NCBI RefSeq assembly: GCF_000023885.1
Contig: NC_013165.1
Coordinates: forward strand, 2,914,001 to 2,978,000
Reading direction: 5' to 3'
From: Slackia heliotrinireducens DSM 20476
Lineage (GTDB): Bacteria > Actinomycetota > Coriobacteriia > Coriobacteriales > Eggerthellaceae
Length of the DNA: 64,000 bases
Positions 42,289 to 50,725 of the stretch are shown piece by piece (the first letter of the stretch is position 1; every line of letters starts with the position of its first letter). The position numbers and the translations under genes were made by a program. The notes under the pieces are model-generated. The model searched no databases. It worked only from the letters and a program-made list of their open reading frames with translations, and was not told the origin of the DNA.

Positions 42289-43466
42289 TCCTACAGTCAA
42301 CCAACGTAGGCATGCTAGGCACTCCCGAGCAGTCGGCCGCCGTGCTGTGCAAAAGGCTATAATGGCGGAGCCAAACAATGATCAGCCCAGGTGCCCATCC
42401 GGTCCATTGTTTGGCGACGATCCCGATCGGATGGGCGCCTGGGCGGATGGGATACCGCCATGTCCACCCGTACGAACCCGTTCGCGAAGCGGGTCAACGC
42501 CCTCGATGAGGGCGATTTCGCGCTCTTGCAAGAGGCCGTCGAGACGAGAAGGTGCCGCGAGTCCGTCGGCGTCGGAGATTACGACGAGGCTGCCGACGAG
42601 TGGAGGCCCCGGCCCCCGTGCCCGAGATGCGGTTCCGGCGAGACCGTCGGCCGAGGCCGCACGGGTGCCGGCCGCAGGTTCTGGGAATGCCGCGACTGCG
42701 GTCGCAAGTACACGTCGTTGGCCGGCACGATATTCGAATCCTCGAAGAAGCCCCTGTCCGCATGGGTCCTCTTCATCCGCCTCATGTGCTACAACGTGCA
42801 GCTCGACGCTGCGGCGGAGCTCTGCGGGATGTCGCACCAGACGGCCTGGGAGTGGCGCCACCGGGTCATGAGCACGATAGACGGCTACCAGGACCGCATC
42901 GTCCTGCGGGACAAGGTCTGGATAGACGAGATGTACGTCACGGACTCCGACCTGAAGGGAGGCCCGGGCTGGAGGCCGAAGAGGGGCCTGAGCAAGGACA
43001 AGGTCTGCATAGCGGTCGCGATCGACGTCCACAAGAACGTGGTCGCCGTGCGCTGCGGCCACGGCAAGCCCTCGGCCAGGCGCATCAAGGACGCGCTGCA
43101 GGCCAGCATCGCCGAGGGCTCCGAGATCTTCCACGACATGGAGAAGTCCCACAAGTCGCTGGTGAAGGCCGTGAAGGGCGTCGACCGGCCCTACAAGGCC
43201 GACACGAAGGACCCGGAGTACCTCGAGAAGATGGCGATGGTGAACAACCTGTGCTCCTGGATCAGGCGCTACCTGCACGGCTACGTCGGCATGGACGTCA
43301 AGAACCTGCAGTCATATCTGAACTGGTACGCGTACCTGTTCAGGGTCAAGCGGGCCGAGGAGAAATGGCCCAAAGTGGAAAGGGTGCTCCGCCATTTGTT
43401 CATGGCCGACGCCACTTTCCGCAGCTCGCGCAAGCGCGGTCACGCCTACGTTGGTTGACTGTAGGG
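42289..43466 (+). mobile_element. IS1595-family insertion sequence
   Basis: 1,178 bp with perfect 22-bp terminal inverted repeats (42290-42311 and 43444-43465, outer end CCTACAGTCAAC). Flanked by the 8-bp duplication TTGACTTA (42281-42288 and 43467-43474), the duplication length typical of IS1595. One transposase gene. Intact ends and a perfect duplication suggest recent insertion. Confidence 0.93.
42460..43458 (+). CDS. IS1595-family transposase
   Basis: 332 residues from ATG 42460-42462 (MSTRTNPFAKRVNALD); the frame is open from 42391 but GGATGGG favours this start. It has an N-terminal zinc ribbon (CPRCGS, then CRDCGRKYTSLAGTIF), a helix-turn-helix (CGMSHQTAWEWRHRV) and a DDE-type ISXO2-like core (VWIDEMYVTDSDLKGG opening with the first Asp). 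Complete and probably active. The stop lies within the right inverted repeat. Confidence 0.93.
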   Translation: MSTRTNPFAKRVNALDEGDFALLQEAVETRRCRESVGVGDYDEAADEWRPRPPCPRCGSGETVGRGRTGAGRRFWECRDCGRKYTSLAGTIFESSKKPLSAWVLFIRLMCYNVQLDAAAELCGMSHQTAWEWRHRVMSTIDGYQDRIVLRDKVWIDEMYVTDSDLKGGPGWRPKRGLSKDKVCIAVAIDVHKNVVAVRCGHGKPSARRIKDALQASIAEGSEIFHDMEKSHKSLVKAVKGVDRPYKADTKDPEYLEKMAMVNNLCSWIRRYLHGYVGMDVKNLQSYLNWYAYLFRVKRAEEKWPKVERVLRHLFMADATFRSSRKRGHAYVG

Positions 43467-43517
43467 TTGACTTAATTGGAAAGACAAGTATCTTAATCCT
43501 AGAATTTTAATAGGATT
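43467..43517 (+). promoter_or_regulatory. suf promoter and IscR/SufR-like operator
   Basis: TTGACT (43467-43472), part of the IS target duplication, serves as a -35 with a -10 near ATCTTA 17 bp on. AATCCTA (43495-43501) and TAGGATT (43511-43517) form a palindrome with a 9-bp spacer just downstream, fit to be the Rrf2 operator. Assignment is inferred from position. Confidence 0.6.
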
Positions 43518-43547
43518 TAAATTGGCTTGCGAGAAAGGCTTCCCACA

Positions 43548-44360
43548 ATGTCTGAACCACTGTTGAACGTGACGGAGCTGTTCGCCTCCGTCGACGACAA
43601 ACCGATCCTGAAGAACGTCGACCTGTCCCTCAACGCCGGTGAAACCCACGTGCTGATGGGTCCCAACGGCGCCGGCAAATCCACGTTCGGCCACGTGGTC
43701 ATGGGCAATCCCGTCTACACCGTCAACGGCGGTTCCATCGTGTTCGACGGACAGGACATCACCGAGCTGTCCCCTGACAAGCGCTCCCGCGCCGGCCTGT
43801 TCTTGAGCTTCCAGGCTCCGGTGGAAATCCCCGGCGTGCCCCTGTCCAGCTTCCTGCGCGCGTCCATGGCCGGCCGCGCCGAGAAGGAACTCAAGGGCAA
43901 GCAGTTCCGCAAGCATCTGCAGGAGCTCGCCGAAGAGCTGGACATGAACCCCGACTACCTCGACCGCGAGCTGGGCGTCGGCTTCTCCGGCGGCGAGAAG
44001 AAGAAGGTCGAAATGCTTCAGCTGCTGCTCCTGCAGCCCAAGCTGGCCATTCTGGACGAAACCGACTCCGGCCTTGACGTCGACGCGCTGTCTGTCGTGT
44101 CCCGCGGCATGGAGGCATACCGTCGCCGCTGCAACGGTACGCTGCTGGTCATCACCCACAACACCCGCATCCTGGAGCACCTCAACATCGACCGCGTCCA
44201 TGTCATGATGACGGGCCACATGGTCGCCGAAGGCCCCGCCAGCCTGGTGGAATCCATCGACGAGCAGGGCTTCGACCAGTTCTCCGACATCGAAGCCGAA
44301 GCGGCAGCGCACGATTGCGAGCTTCTCGCTGCGCTCAAGGCCAACGCCGAAAACGCGTAA
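43548..44360 (+). CDS. sufC: Fe-S cluster assembly ATPase SufC
   Basis: 270 residues. ABC ATPase of the SUF scaffold. Walker A GPNGAGKST, signature GFSGGEKKKVEMLQLL (SufC-specific FSGGEKK) and Walker B LAILDETDSGLD are all intact. It powers the SufBD scaffold that builds Fe-S clusters. First gene of a five-gene operon. Confidence 0.98.
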   Translation: MSEPLLNVTELFASVDDKPILKNVDLSLNAGETHVLMGPNGAGKSTFGHVVMGNPVYTVNGGSIVFDGQDITELSPDKRSRAGLFLSFQAPVEIPGVPLSSFLRASMAGRAEKELKGKQFRKHLQELAEELDMNPDYLDRELGVGFSGGEKKKVEMLQLLLLQPKLAILDETDSGLDVDALSVVSRGMEAYRRRCNGTLLVITHNTRILEHLNIDRVHVMMTGHMVAEGPASLVESIDEQGFDQFSDIEAEAAAHDCELLAALKANAENA

Positions 44361-44374
44361 AGGGAGGCGTTTCC

Positions 44375-45784
44375 ATGGCAAAGAAAAGGACCGAGGTCGC
44401 CGATATCGACCGTTCGATGTACGACTTCCGCTACGGCGAAGAAGGCTTCGAGCGCGTCGCTGAAGGCCTGACCCCCGATATCGTTCGGGAAATCTCCGAA
44501 CGCAAGAACGAGCCCCAGTGGATGCTTGAGCATCGCCTGAAGTCGCTCGAGATCTACAACCAGATGCCGGTGTCCGATTGGGGCCCCGCCATCGATGGCT
44601 TGGACATGGATCACATCGTCACCTACGTCAAGCCCAACACCGACCAGCGCGCCGACTGGGACAGCGTACCCGACGACATCAAGAACACCTTCGAGCGCCT
44701 GGGCATCCCCGAGGCCGAACGCACCTACCTGGCAGGCGTCGGCGCCCAGTACGACTCCGAGCTGGTCTACCACAGCATGCAGGATGCGGCATCCCAGATG
44801 GGCATCGTCTACTCCGGCATCGAAGAAGCCCTGGACGGCCCCTACGCCGACCTCATCAAAGAGAAGTTCATGACGCTGATTCCGCCCACCGACCACAAGT
44901 TCGCGGCCCTGCACGGCGCCGTGTGGTCCGGCGGCTCCTTCGTCTACGTGCCTAAGGGCGTCAAGCTGGACTACCCGCTGCAGAGCTACTTCCGCCTGAA
45001 CGCTTCCGGCGCCGGCCAGTTCGAACATACGCTCATCATCGTCGAAGACGACGCCGACCTGCACTTCATCGAAGGCTGCTCTGCCCCGAAGTACAACGTG
45101 GCCAACCTGCACGCAGGCGCTGTGGAGCTGTTCATTGGCAAAAACGCACACCTTCGCTACTCGACCATCGAGAACTGGTCGAAGAATATGTACAACCTGA
45201 ATACCAAGCGCTCCATCTGCGACGAGGGCGGCTCCATCGAATGGATCAGCGGCTCTTTCGGCAGCCACGTGGGTTACCTCTACCCCATGTCCATCCTGGC
45301 GGGCGCCCGCTCCACCTCCACCTTCACCGGCATCACCTTCGCCGGCGCAGGCCAGAACCTGGACACGGGCTGCAAAGTCGTCATGGCCGCGCCCGACACC
45401 TCGGCAGCCGTCGAGACCAAGTCCATCTCCAAGGACGGCGGCGTTTCCACGTTCCGCAGCTCCGTCGTGGCCACCGAAAACGCCCACGGATCGGCCGCAA
45501 CCGTCTCCTGCCAATCGCTCATGCTTGACGACATCAGCCGTTCCGACACCATTCCCGCCATGGACATCCGCTGCAAGGACATCGATGTGGGCCACGAGGC
45601 AACCATCGGCCGCATCGGCGACGAAACCATCTTCTACCTGATGAGCCGCGGAATCCCCGAGGAAGAGGCCCGTACCATGATCGTCAACGGCTTTGCGGAC
45701 CCCGTGTCCAAGGAGCTGCCGCTTGAGTACGCAGTCGAAATGAACAACCTGATCAAGCTCGAGATGGAAGGAGCGATTGGTTAG
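44375..45784 (+). CDS. sufB: Fe-S cluster scaffold SufB
   Basis: 469 residues, 14 bp after sufC with an AGGGAGG site. The beta-helix scaffold core is recognisable (FVYVPKGVKLDYPLQSYFR and HAGAVELFIGKNAHLRYSTIENWSKNMYNLNTKR), and the C-terminal region ends with SRGIPEEEARTMIVNGF. Clusters form on the SufBC2D complex. Length is normal. Confidence 0.98.
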   Translation: MAKKRTEVADIDRSMYDFRYGEEGFERVAEGLTPDIVREISERKNEPQWMLEHRLKSLEIYNQMPVSDWGPAIDGLDMDHIVTYVKPNTDQRADWDSVPDDIKNTFERLGIPEAERTYLAGVGAQYDSELVYHSMQDAASQMGIVYSGIEEALDGPYADLIKEKFMTLIPPTDHKFAALHGAVWSGGSFVYVPKGVKLDYPLQSYFRLNASGAGQFEHTLIIVEDDADLHFIEGCSAPKYNVANLHAGAVELFIGKNAHLRYSTIENWSKNMYNLNTKRSICDEGGSIEWISGSFGSHVGYLYPMSILAGARSTSTFTGITFAGAGQNLDTGCKVVMAAPDTSAAVETKSISKDGGVSTFRSSVVATENAHGSAATVSCQSLMLDDISRSDTIPAMDIRCKDIDVGHEATIGRIGDETIFYLMSRGIPEEEARTMIVNGFADPVSKELPLEYAVEMNNLIKLEMEGAIG

Positions 45785-45785
45785 C

Positions 45786-47027
45786 ATGGACGCCATCACC
45801 TTGCAACACGTCAACGCGATGCCCGCTCCTACGTGGCACCGCCTGAAGATGAACGACACCGACGTCGAACTGCCCGAGGGCCTGGAGCAGGTATGCTCTG
45901 TGGCCATGGACGTCGACGCAGCACTGATCGCCGACGAAGGCGCCTTCGAACTCGCCATGGGCGAGATGCAGGAGCGCTTCGAAGCTGCACTGGCAGCCGC
46001 CGGTCCCCGCGTCCCCCTGGCCGGCAAGCCCGCCACCAGCCTGGACGATACCGCCTATTCCAATTACCAGATCGCCGCGGCAGCCGCCGAGGCCGAAGAG
46101 GACGTGGCCGCCACCTTCGAGACCGGCATGGGCAACGACACCCACGCCTTCCTGCTGGAAGCAGCCGGCGCCCCCACGGTCATCGCCACCCAGCCCGGCC
46201 AGACCGGCGCCAAGGCAACCCTGCATATCGACGGCATCGACGGCGCCCTGAACGCCGCGGCCATCGACGTGGTCGCAGCCCCGGATAGCGAAATCGACGT
46301 GGTCATCGCCTTCGACACCCCCGAAGCCGGCACCGGCGCGATCGGCGCCACCCTGCGCGTGTTCGCAGGCGCCCGCTCCCGCGTGGGCATCACCACGGTG
46401 CAGACCGTCGACAACGACTGGATCACCATGGATGACGAAGGCTACATGGTGGACGACGACGCCCGCGTCGAAGTGGTCCACACCGTGCTAGCCGGCAAGA
46501 ACGCCTACGTAGGCATGGCCGGCGACCTGCGCGGCAAGCAGGCCGACATCGACGTGCAGACCCACTACCTGGGCCACGACGAGAATGAGATCGACTTCAA
46601 CTACGTCCTGCGTCACCACGGCGTTCGCACCACCTGCGAACTCAACGCCCAGGGCGTTCTGGCCGACGCCAGCTACAAGAACCTGCGCGGCACCATCGAC
46701 CTGATCAAGGGCGCGAAGGGCGCCGTGGGCCACGAAGTGGAAACAGTGCTGATCACCGACGATCGCGCCCACAACCTGACGGTGCCCATTATCCTGTGCT
46801 CCGAAGACGACGTGCAGGGCAACCATGGCGCCACCATCGGCCATATCCAGCCCGAGCAGCTCTTCTACCTGGGCAGCCGCGGCCTGTCGCCGGAGCAGGC
46901 GGAAGACATGTTCATCCGCGCCCAGCTCGAGCGTGCGGCCATCTACGCCACGGACGACCAGATTGCAGCTGGCGTAGCTCGTCTGGGCAAGGCCCTTCTC
47001 GGCGAATTCGAAGAAATTGGGGAGTAA
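45786..47027 (+). CDS. sufD: SUF scaffold protein SufD
   Basis: 413 residues from ATG 45786-45788, one base after the sufB stop. It shares the SufB-like beta-helix fold and the terminal segment LFYLGSRGLSPEQAEDMFIRAQ. It forms a complex with SufB and SufC and contributes to iron entry. The N-terminal half is less conserved, as usual. Confidence 0.95.
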   Translation: MDAITLQHVNAMPAPTWHRLKMNDTDVELPEGLEQVCSVAMDVDAALIADEGAFELAMGEMQERFEAALAAAGPRVPLAGKPATSLDDTAYSNYQIAAAAAEAEEDVAATFETGMGNDTHAFLLEAAGAPTVIATQPGQTGAKATLHIDGIDGALNAAAIDVVAAPDSEIDVVIAFDTPEAGTGAIGATLRVFAGARSRVGITTVQTVDNDWITMDDEGYMVDDDARVEVVHTVLAGKNAYVGMAGDLRGKQADIDVQTHYLGHDENEIDFNYVLRHHGVRTTCELNAQGVLADASYKNLRGTIDLIKGAKGAVGHEVETVLITDDRAHNLTVPIILCSEDDVQGNHGATIGHIQPEQLFYLGSRGLSPEQAEDMFIRAQLERAAIYATDDQIAAGVARLGKALLGEFEEIGE

Positions 47028-47030
47028 ACC

Positions 47031-48260
47031 GTGTCTGCAGTCGATATCCACACCAACCCTTATAAGCAGGACTTTCCGCTGCTAGCCAACAACCCGCAGC
47101 TGGCGTTCATCGATACGGCCGCCACGGCCCAACGTCCCGCGGCCGTCATCAACGCGCAGATGGAGTTTTACCAGACGCTGAACGCCAACGCTTTGCGAGG
47201 CCTCTACAAGCTGTCTGCGGAAGCCACCTTGGCCATCAACGGGGCCCGCAAGCACATCTGCGAGTTCATCAACGCCGACGACCCCAAGGACATCGTGTTC
47301 TGCCGCAACACGTCCGAGGCTCTGAACATACTGGCCAAAGCGTTCGCGCCCACTATCCTGAAGCCCGGCGACGAGGTGTGCATCTCCATCATGGAGCACC
47401 ACAGCAACCTCATCCCCTGGCAGCAGGTGTGCCGCGAGACCGGCGCCAAGCTGGTGTACATGCGCCCCGACGACCAAGGCTTGATTACCGACGAGGAAAT
47501 TGCCTCGAAGATCGGCAAGAACACCCGCATCGTCTCGGTCATGCAAGTGTCCAACGTGCTGGGCGTGGAAAACCCCGTGAAGAAGATCTGCGCAGCGGCC
47601 CATGCGGTCGGCGCCTATATGATCGTCGACGGTGCACAGGCCGTGCCCCACATGAAGGTGGACGTGGCCGACCTGGGCTGCGACTTCTACGTGTTCTCGG
47701 CCCACAAGCTGTTCGGACCCATGGGCATCGGCGTGCTGTGGGGTAAGAAGAACCTGCTGGAGGCCATGCCTCCCTTTCTGACCGGCGGCGAGATGATCGA
47801 CGCCGTGACGGAAACCGACGCCTCCTGGGCATCCGTGCCTGAGAAGTTCGAAGCCGGCACCCAGGACGCAGCGGGCATCTACGCCACCGACGCTGCCATC
47901 ACCTATGTGGAATCCATCGGGTTCGACGCCATTCAAGCCCGCGAGGCCGCTTTGGTCGAGGAGTGCATGAAGCGCCTGGCCGAGCTTCCCTTCGTGGAGA
48001 TCATCGGCCCGGACGACCCGGCGAAGCATCACGGCGTGGTCAGCTTCAACGTCAAGGACATCCATCCGCATGATGTGGCCGGCATTCTGGACACCGAAGA
48101 TGTGGCCATCCGCGCCGGTCACCACTGCGCACAGCCGCTTTTGTCGTGGCTTGGCGTGGATTCTTGTTGCAGAGCGTCATTTGCGTTCTACAATGATGCG
48201 CAGGATATCGAAAAGCTCATCCATGGGCTCAACACCGTTTGGGGGATGTTCAATGCCTAG
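47031..48260 (+). CDS. sufS: SufS-type cysteine desulfurase
   Basis: 409 residues from GTG 47031, 3 bp after sufD. Group II PLP-dependent cysteine desulfurase that supplies sulfur. The PLP lysine is in FSAHKLFGPMGIG; the catalytic cysteine is in IRAGHHCAQPLL. Sulfur is passed to SufU, encoded next. Confidence 0.98.
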   Translation: MSAVDIHTNPYKQDFPLLANNPQLAFIDTAATAQRPAAVINAQMEFYQTLNANALRGLYKLSAEATLAINGARKHICEFINADDPKDIVFCRNTSEALNILAKAFAPTILKPGDEVCISIMEHHSNLIPWQQVCRETGAKLVYMRPDDQGLITDEEIASKIGKNTRIVSVMQVSNVLGVENPVKKICAAAHAVGAYMIVDGAQAVPHMKVDVADLGCDFYVFSAHKLFGPMGIGVLWGKKNLLEAMPPFLTGGEMIDAVTETDASWASVPEKFEAGTQDAAGIYATDAAITYVESIGFDAIQAREAALVEECMKRLAELPFVEIIGPDDPAKHHGVVSFNVKDIHPHDVAGILDTEDVAIRAGHHCAQPLLSWLGVDSCCRASFAFYNDAQDIEKLIHGLNTVWGMFNA

Positions 48261-48690
48261 CATTTATACCACTGCGCTGATGGACCACCACGCCCATCCT
48301 GATTATAAGTACGAGATGGATGACCCCACGCATTCGCACGAGGGCATCAATCCCAGCTGCGGCGACGAAATGGTTCTGTCGCTGCGCATCGAGGACGGCG
48401 TTATCGAAGAGGCCGCCTTCACCGGTCATGGCTGCGCCGTGAGCCAGGCGTCCGCCGACATGATGGCCGACCTGATCACCGGCGAAACCGTCGAAGAGGC
48501 CCAGCGCTTGTGCGGGCTGTTCATCGGCATGGTGCAGGGCAAGCCCCTGTCCGAGCAGGATCGCGAGGACCTTGACGAAGCCGCCGAGCTGGAATCCATC
48601 GCCCGCATGCCTGCCCGCGTGAAGTGCGCCGAGCTGGGCTGGCGAACCCTTGAGGGCATCCTGAACGACCCGGAAGACTCCCGAGCCTAA
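48253..48690 (+). CDS. sufU: SufU sulfurtransferase
   Basis: 145 residues, overlapping the sufS stop by 8 bp. Zinc-dependent sulfur acceptor from SufS. Conserved ligand or thiol cysteines appear in INPSCGDE, GHGCAVSQASADMM and RVKCAELGW. SufU in place of SufE is typical of Gram-positive SUF systems. Last gene of the operon; a hairpin follows. Confidence 0.97.
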   Translation: MPSIYTTALMDHHAHPDYKYEMDDPTHSHEGINPSCGDEMVLSLRIEDGVIEEAAFTGHGCAVSQASADMMADLITGETVEEAQRLCGLFIGMVQGKPLSEQDREDLDEAAELESIARMPARVKCAELGWRTLEGILNDPEDSRA

Positions 48691-48720
48691 CCGCCACGCA
48701 TTCCATACCCGCGTTTATTT

Positions 48721-48753
48721 GTGGGACAAGGGGGACAGTCCCCTTTGTCCCAC
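48721..48753. terminator. Bidirectional terminator of REP-like type
   Basis: GTGGGACAAGGGGGA and TCCCCTTTGTCCCAC pair over 15 bp around CAG, followed by TTTTT on the plus strand. It separates sufU from the convergent PIN gene. Confidence 0.85.
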
Positions 48754-48756
48754 TTT

Positions 48757-49221
48757 TTATTGCAAGATTTCGTCGTAGTCGACCCCGTAATCGCGCCTTA
48801 GCATGTCGAAAAACCCGCCGCAATCATACGCGGGAAGCAAGTCCGTTTCCCGCAGCACTGCGTCTCGTGAGATCACGGCATCAGCCCTGATTTTAAGCGC
48901 CAGGTCTACGAGCAACGCATCTTCAGGGTCGGACCATGACGTAGCAAGTATCCGATCGACATCGGCGTCCGACACGGGAACCACGTTCACGAACGTCCGA
49001 AGATATCGGAGCCGTTCGAGGGTTTGGGGGACAAGGTCCTTGCGACCTCCTTGGGACACGATGTAAACCAGGTCGGTTACCTGCGACGATGATATCCATA
49101 GGCTGAATTCGCCCACCCGTCCGCAGATCATGAGCAACCGTGCGTCCTCAAACCAGGGTTCCCTTCGGTTCAGGAAGTCCACAATGATGTTCGTGTCCAA
49201 GAGCAGCTTCTGCTTGGCCAT
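48757..49221 (-). CDS. PIN-domain toxin
   Basis: 154 residues. The PIN fold begins KLLLDTNIIVDFLNRRE with the first catalytic Asp, and continues to SDPEDALLVDLALKIRADAVISRDAVL, holding further acidic residues. PIN toxins are Mg-dependent RNases of type II toxin-antitoxin systems. The gene starts 2 nt after the antitoxin stop and follows it on the same strand. Confidence 0.9.
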   Translation of the reverse strand: MAKQKLLLDTNIIVDFLNRREPWFEDARLLMICGRVGEFSLWISSSQVTDLVYIVSQGGRKDLVPQTLERLRYLRTFVNVVPVSDADVDRILATSWSDPEDALLVDLALKIRADAVISRDAVLRETDLLPAYDCGGFFDMLRRDYGVDYDEILQ

Positions 49222-49223
49222 GG

Positions 49224-49520
49224 CTACCCCTGCTCTCGCGTGAGGAACCGATGCAGCTTGATTTCTCCACGCGTCATTCCGTCGAAGGGCGTTTCGATGG
49301 GTTCAGGTGCCGCCAAGGCATCAACAAACCGGGCCGCGACCTTCCACTCGTTGGCCGATGGCGTTCGCTCGGTCAGAAAGCCGGCGTCATGCTCTTCGAT
49401 AAGCCGGTCGTATAGCAGATTCACCGCTTGCGACGCGTTGAGTCCGGCCTGACCCAATATGGCATTCCCTTCGGTTTTCTTGTCTGCCGGCATGCGGCCG
49501 GTCACCATGGCATCATCCAC
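49224..49520 (-). CDS. RelB/DinJ-like antitoxin
   Basis: 98 residues from GTG 49518-49520, chosen because AAGGAGG lies 5 nt upstream. The N-terminal ribbon-helix-helix (MPADKKTEGNAILGQAGLNASQAVNLLYDRLIEE) matches RelB/DinJ antitoxins, which both neutralise the toxin and repress the operon. RelB-type antitoxins are usually paired with RelE/YafQ toxins; a PIN partner is a less common combination seen in actinobacteria. Confidence 0.85.
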   Translation of the reverse strand: MDDAMVTGRMPADKKTEGNAILGQAGLNASQAVNLLYDRLIEEHDAGFLTERTPSANEWKVAARFVDALAAPEPIETPFDGMTRGEIKLHRFLTREQG

Positions 49521-49578
49521 GACGGCCTCCTTCGAACATTTCGCGCCCAAACGCAGCGACAGGGCAGCGACATTATGT

Positions 49579-49598
49579 GTTGTACATATATGTACAAC
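49579..49598. promoter_or_regulatory. Operator palindrome of the toxin-antitoxin operon
   Basis: Perfect 20-bp palindrome GTTGTACATATATGTACAAC, 58 bp upstream of the antitoxin start. Likely RHH antitoxin binding site overlapping the promoter. Confidence 0.75.
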
Positions 49599-49620
49599 TA
49601 CTCAGACCGCCCGTCAAACC

Positions 49621-49821
49621 CGGGACAATGGGGACGGCCCTTTGTCCCGTCCAGCCGGCGGGACGACGGGACGCCACGGACGGGGCGGGAGCCTTTTGCC
49701 CGCACCCCCGTCCCCTTTGTCCCATCCCAAAGATGCGTCCCCGCTGACACAAAAATGAGTCAAAAGGAAACGTCCCTACTGACACACAAACGGGACAAAG
49801 GGCTCCGTCCCCGCTGTCCCG
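49621..49821. repeat. Cluster of REP-like GGGACAAAGGGG palindromes
   Basis: Hairpin-forming GGGACAAT/TTTGTCCC-type arms occur at 49621-49647, around 49710-49727 and at 49793-49821. They fill the gap between the toxin-antitoxin operon and the sirtuin gene. Related hairpins lie at 36039-36068 and 48721-48753. Confidence 0.7.
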
Positions 49822-49874
49822 CTGCGAGGCGTACAATGGACGGGTGAATTAAACGGACGTTGGAGGGAGTCGCA

Positions 49875-50612
49875 ATGGCAACGGACATCGAAACGCTGCG
49901 CACATGGATTGACGATTGCAAGCCGGGAGGCATGGTGTTTTTCGGCGGTGCCGGCGTCTCCACCGAAAGCGGCATCCCCGATTTCCGGAGTCCCAACGGC
50001 CTGTACGCCCAGAAATATCCCATCCCGCCTGAGGATATGGTCTCCCACTCGTATTTCGTGCAGCATACGGCCAGCTTCTTCGAGTTCTACTGCGACCGTA
50101 TGATCGCCCCCGACGCCGAGCCGAACCCAGCGCATCTGAAGCTGGCGGAGCTCGAAGCGCGCGGTACGCTTTCGGCGGTCATCACCCAGAACATCGACGG
50201 CTTGCACCAGAAGGCCGGCAGCAAGAACGTGTTGGAGCTGCACGGCAGCACCCTGCGCAACTTCTGCGAGGACTGCCACGAGCCCTACAGCTTAGACGAG
50301 ATGCTCGCACACCGCGCGGCCAGCAGCAACGGCGTCCCCCACTGCAAGAAGTGCGGCGGCATCATCAAACCCGACGTGGTGCTCTACGAGGAGCCGCTGG
50401 ACAACGACATCATGATGCGCTCGCTTATGGCCATCGCGTCGGCGGATCTGCTGGTCATCGCGGGAACTTCGCTCGCCGTGTACCCCGCGGCAGGCCTGAT
50501 CGATTACTTCAAGGGCAGCCACCTGGCCATCGTGAACATGTCCCCCACCCCGCGCGACAAGCAGGCCGACCTGTGCATTTCCGCCCCCGTCGGCCAGGTA
50601 TTCTCCTGGTAG
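49875..50612 (+). CDS. cobB: NAD-dependent protein deacylase (sirtuin)
   Basis: 245 residues with a GGAGGGA site. It removes acyl groups from lysine using NAD. Motifs: GAGVSTESGIPDFRSPNGLY (NAD binding), TQNIDGLHQKAG, catalytic His in LELHGS, a zinc module (CEDC, then CKKCGG) and GTSLAVYPAAGL. Regulates acetyl-CoA synthetase and other enzymes in bacteria. Apparently single-gene. Confidence 0.97.
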   Translation: MATDIETLRTWIDDCKPGGMVFFGGAGVSTESGIPDFRSPNGLYAQKYPIPPEDMVSHSYFVQHTASFFEFYCDRMIAPDAEPNPAHLKLAELEARGTLSAVITQNIDGLHQKAGSKNVLELHGSTLRNFCEDCHEPYSLDEMLAHRAASSNGVPHCKKCGGIIKPDVVLYEEPLDNDIMMRSLMAIASADLLVIAGTSLAVYPAAGLIDYFKGSHLAIVNMSPTPRDKQADLCISAPVGQVFSW

Positions 50613-50631
50613 AAACGAGTCGCGAACACAA

Positions 50632-50665
50632 CGGGCCGCAGGATGGAAACCCTGCGGCCCGTTTC
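50632..50665 (+). terminator. Terminator of the sirtuin gene
   Basis: CGGGCCGCAGG (50632-50642) pairs perfectly with CCTGCGGCCCG (50651-50661), followed by TTTC. Confidence 0.8.
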
Positions 50666-50725
50666 ATGCTATCGGCCGAGCCCATCAGGCCCGGAATCGT
50701 TCCACGCTCAGAGTCTTGCGAGGCC

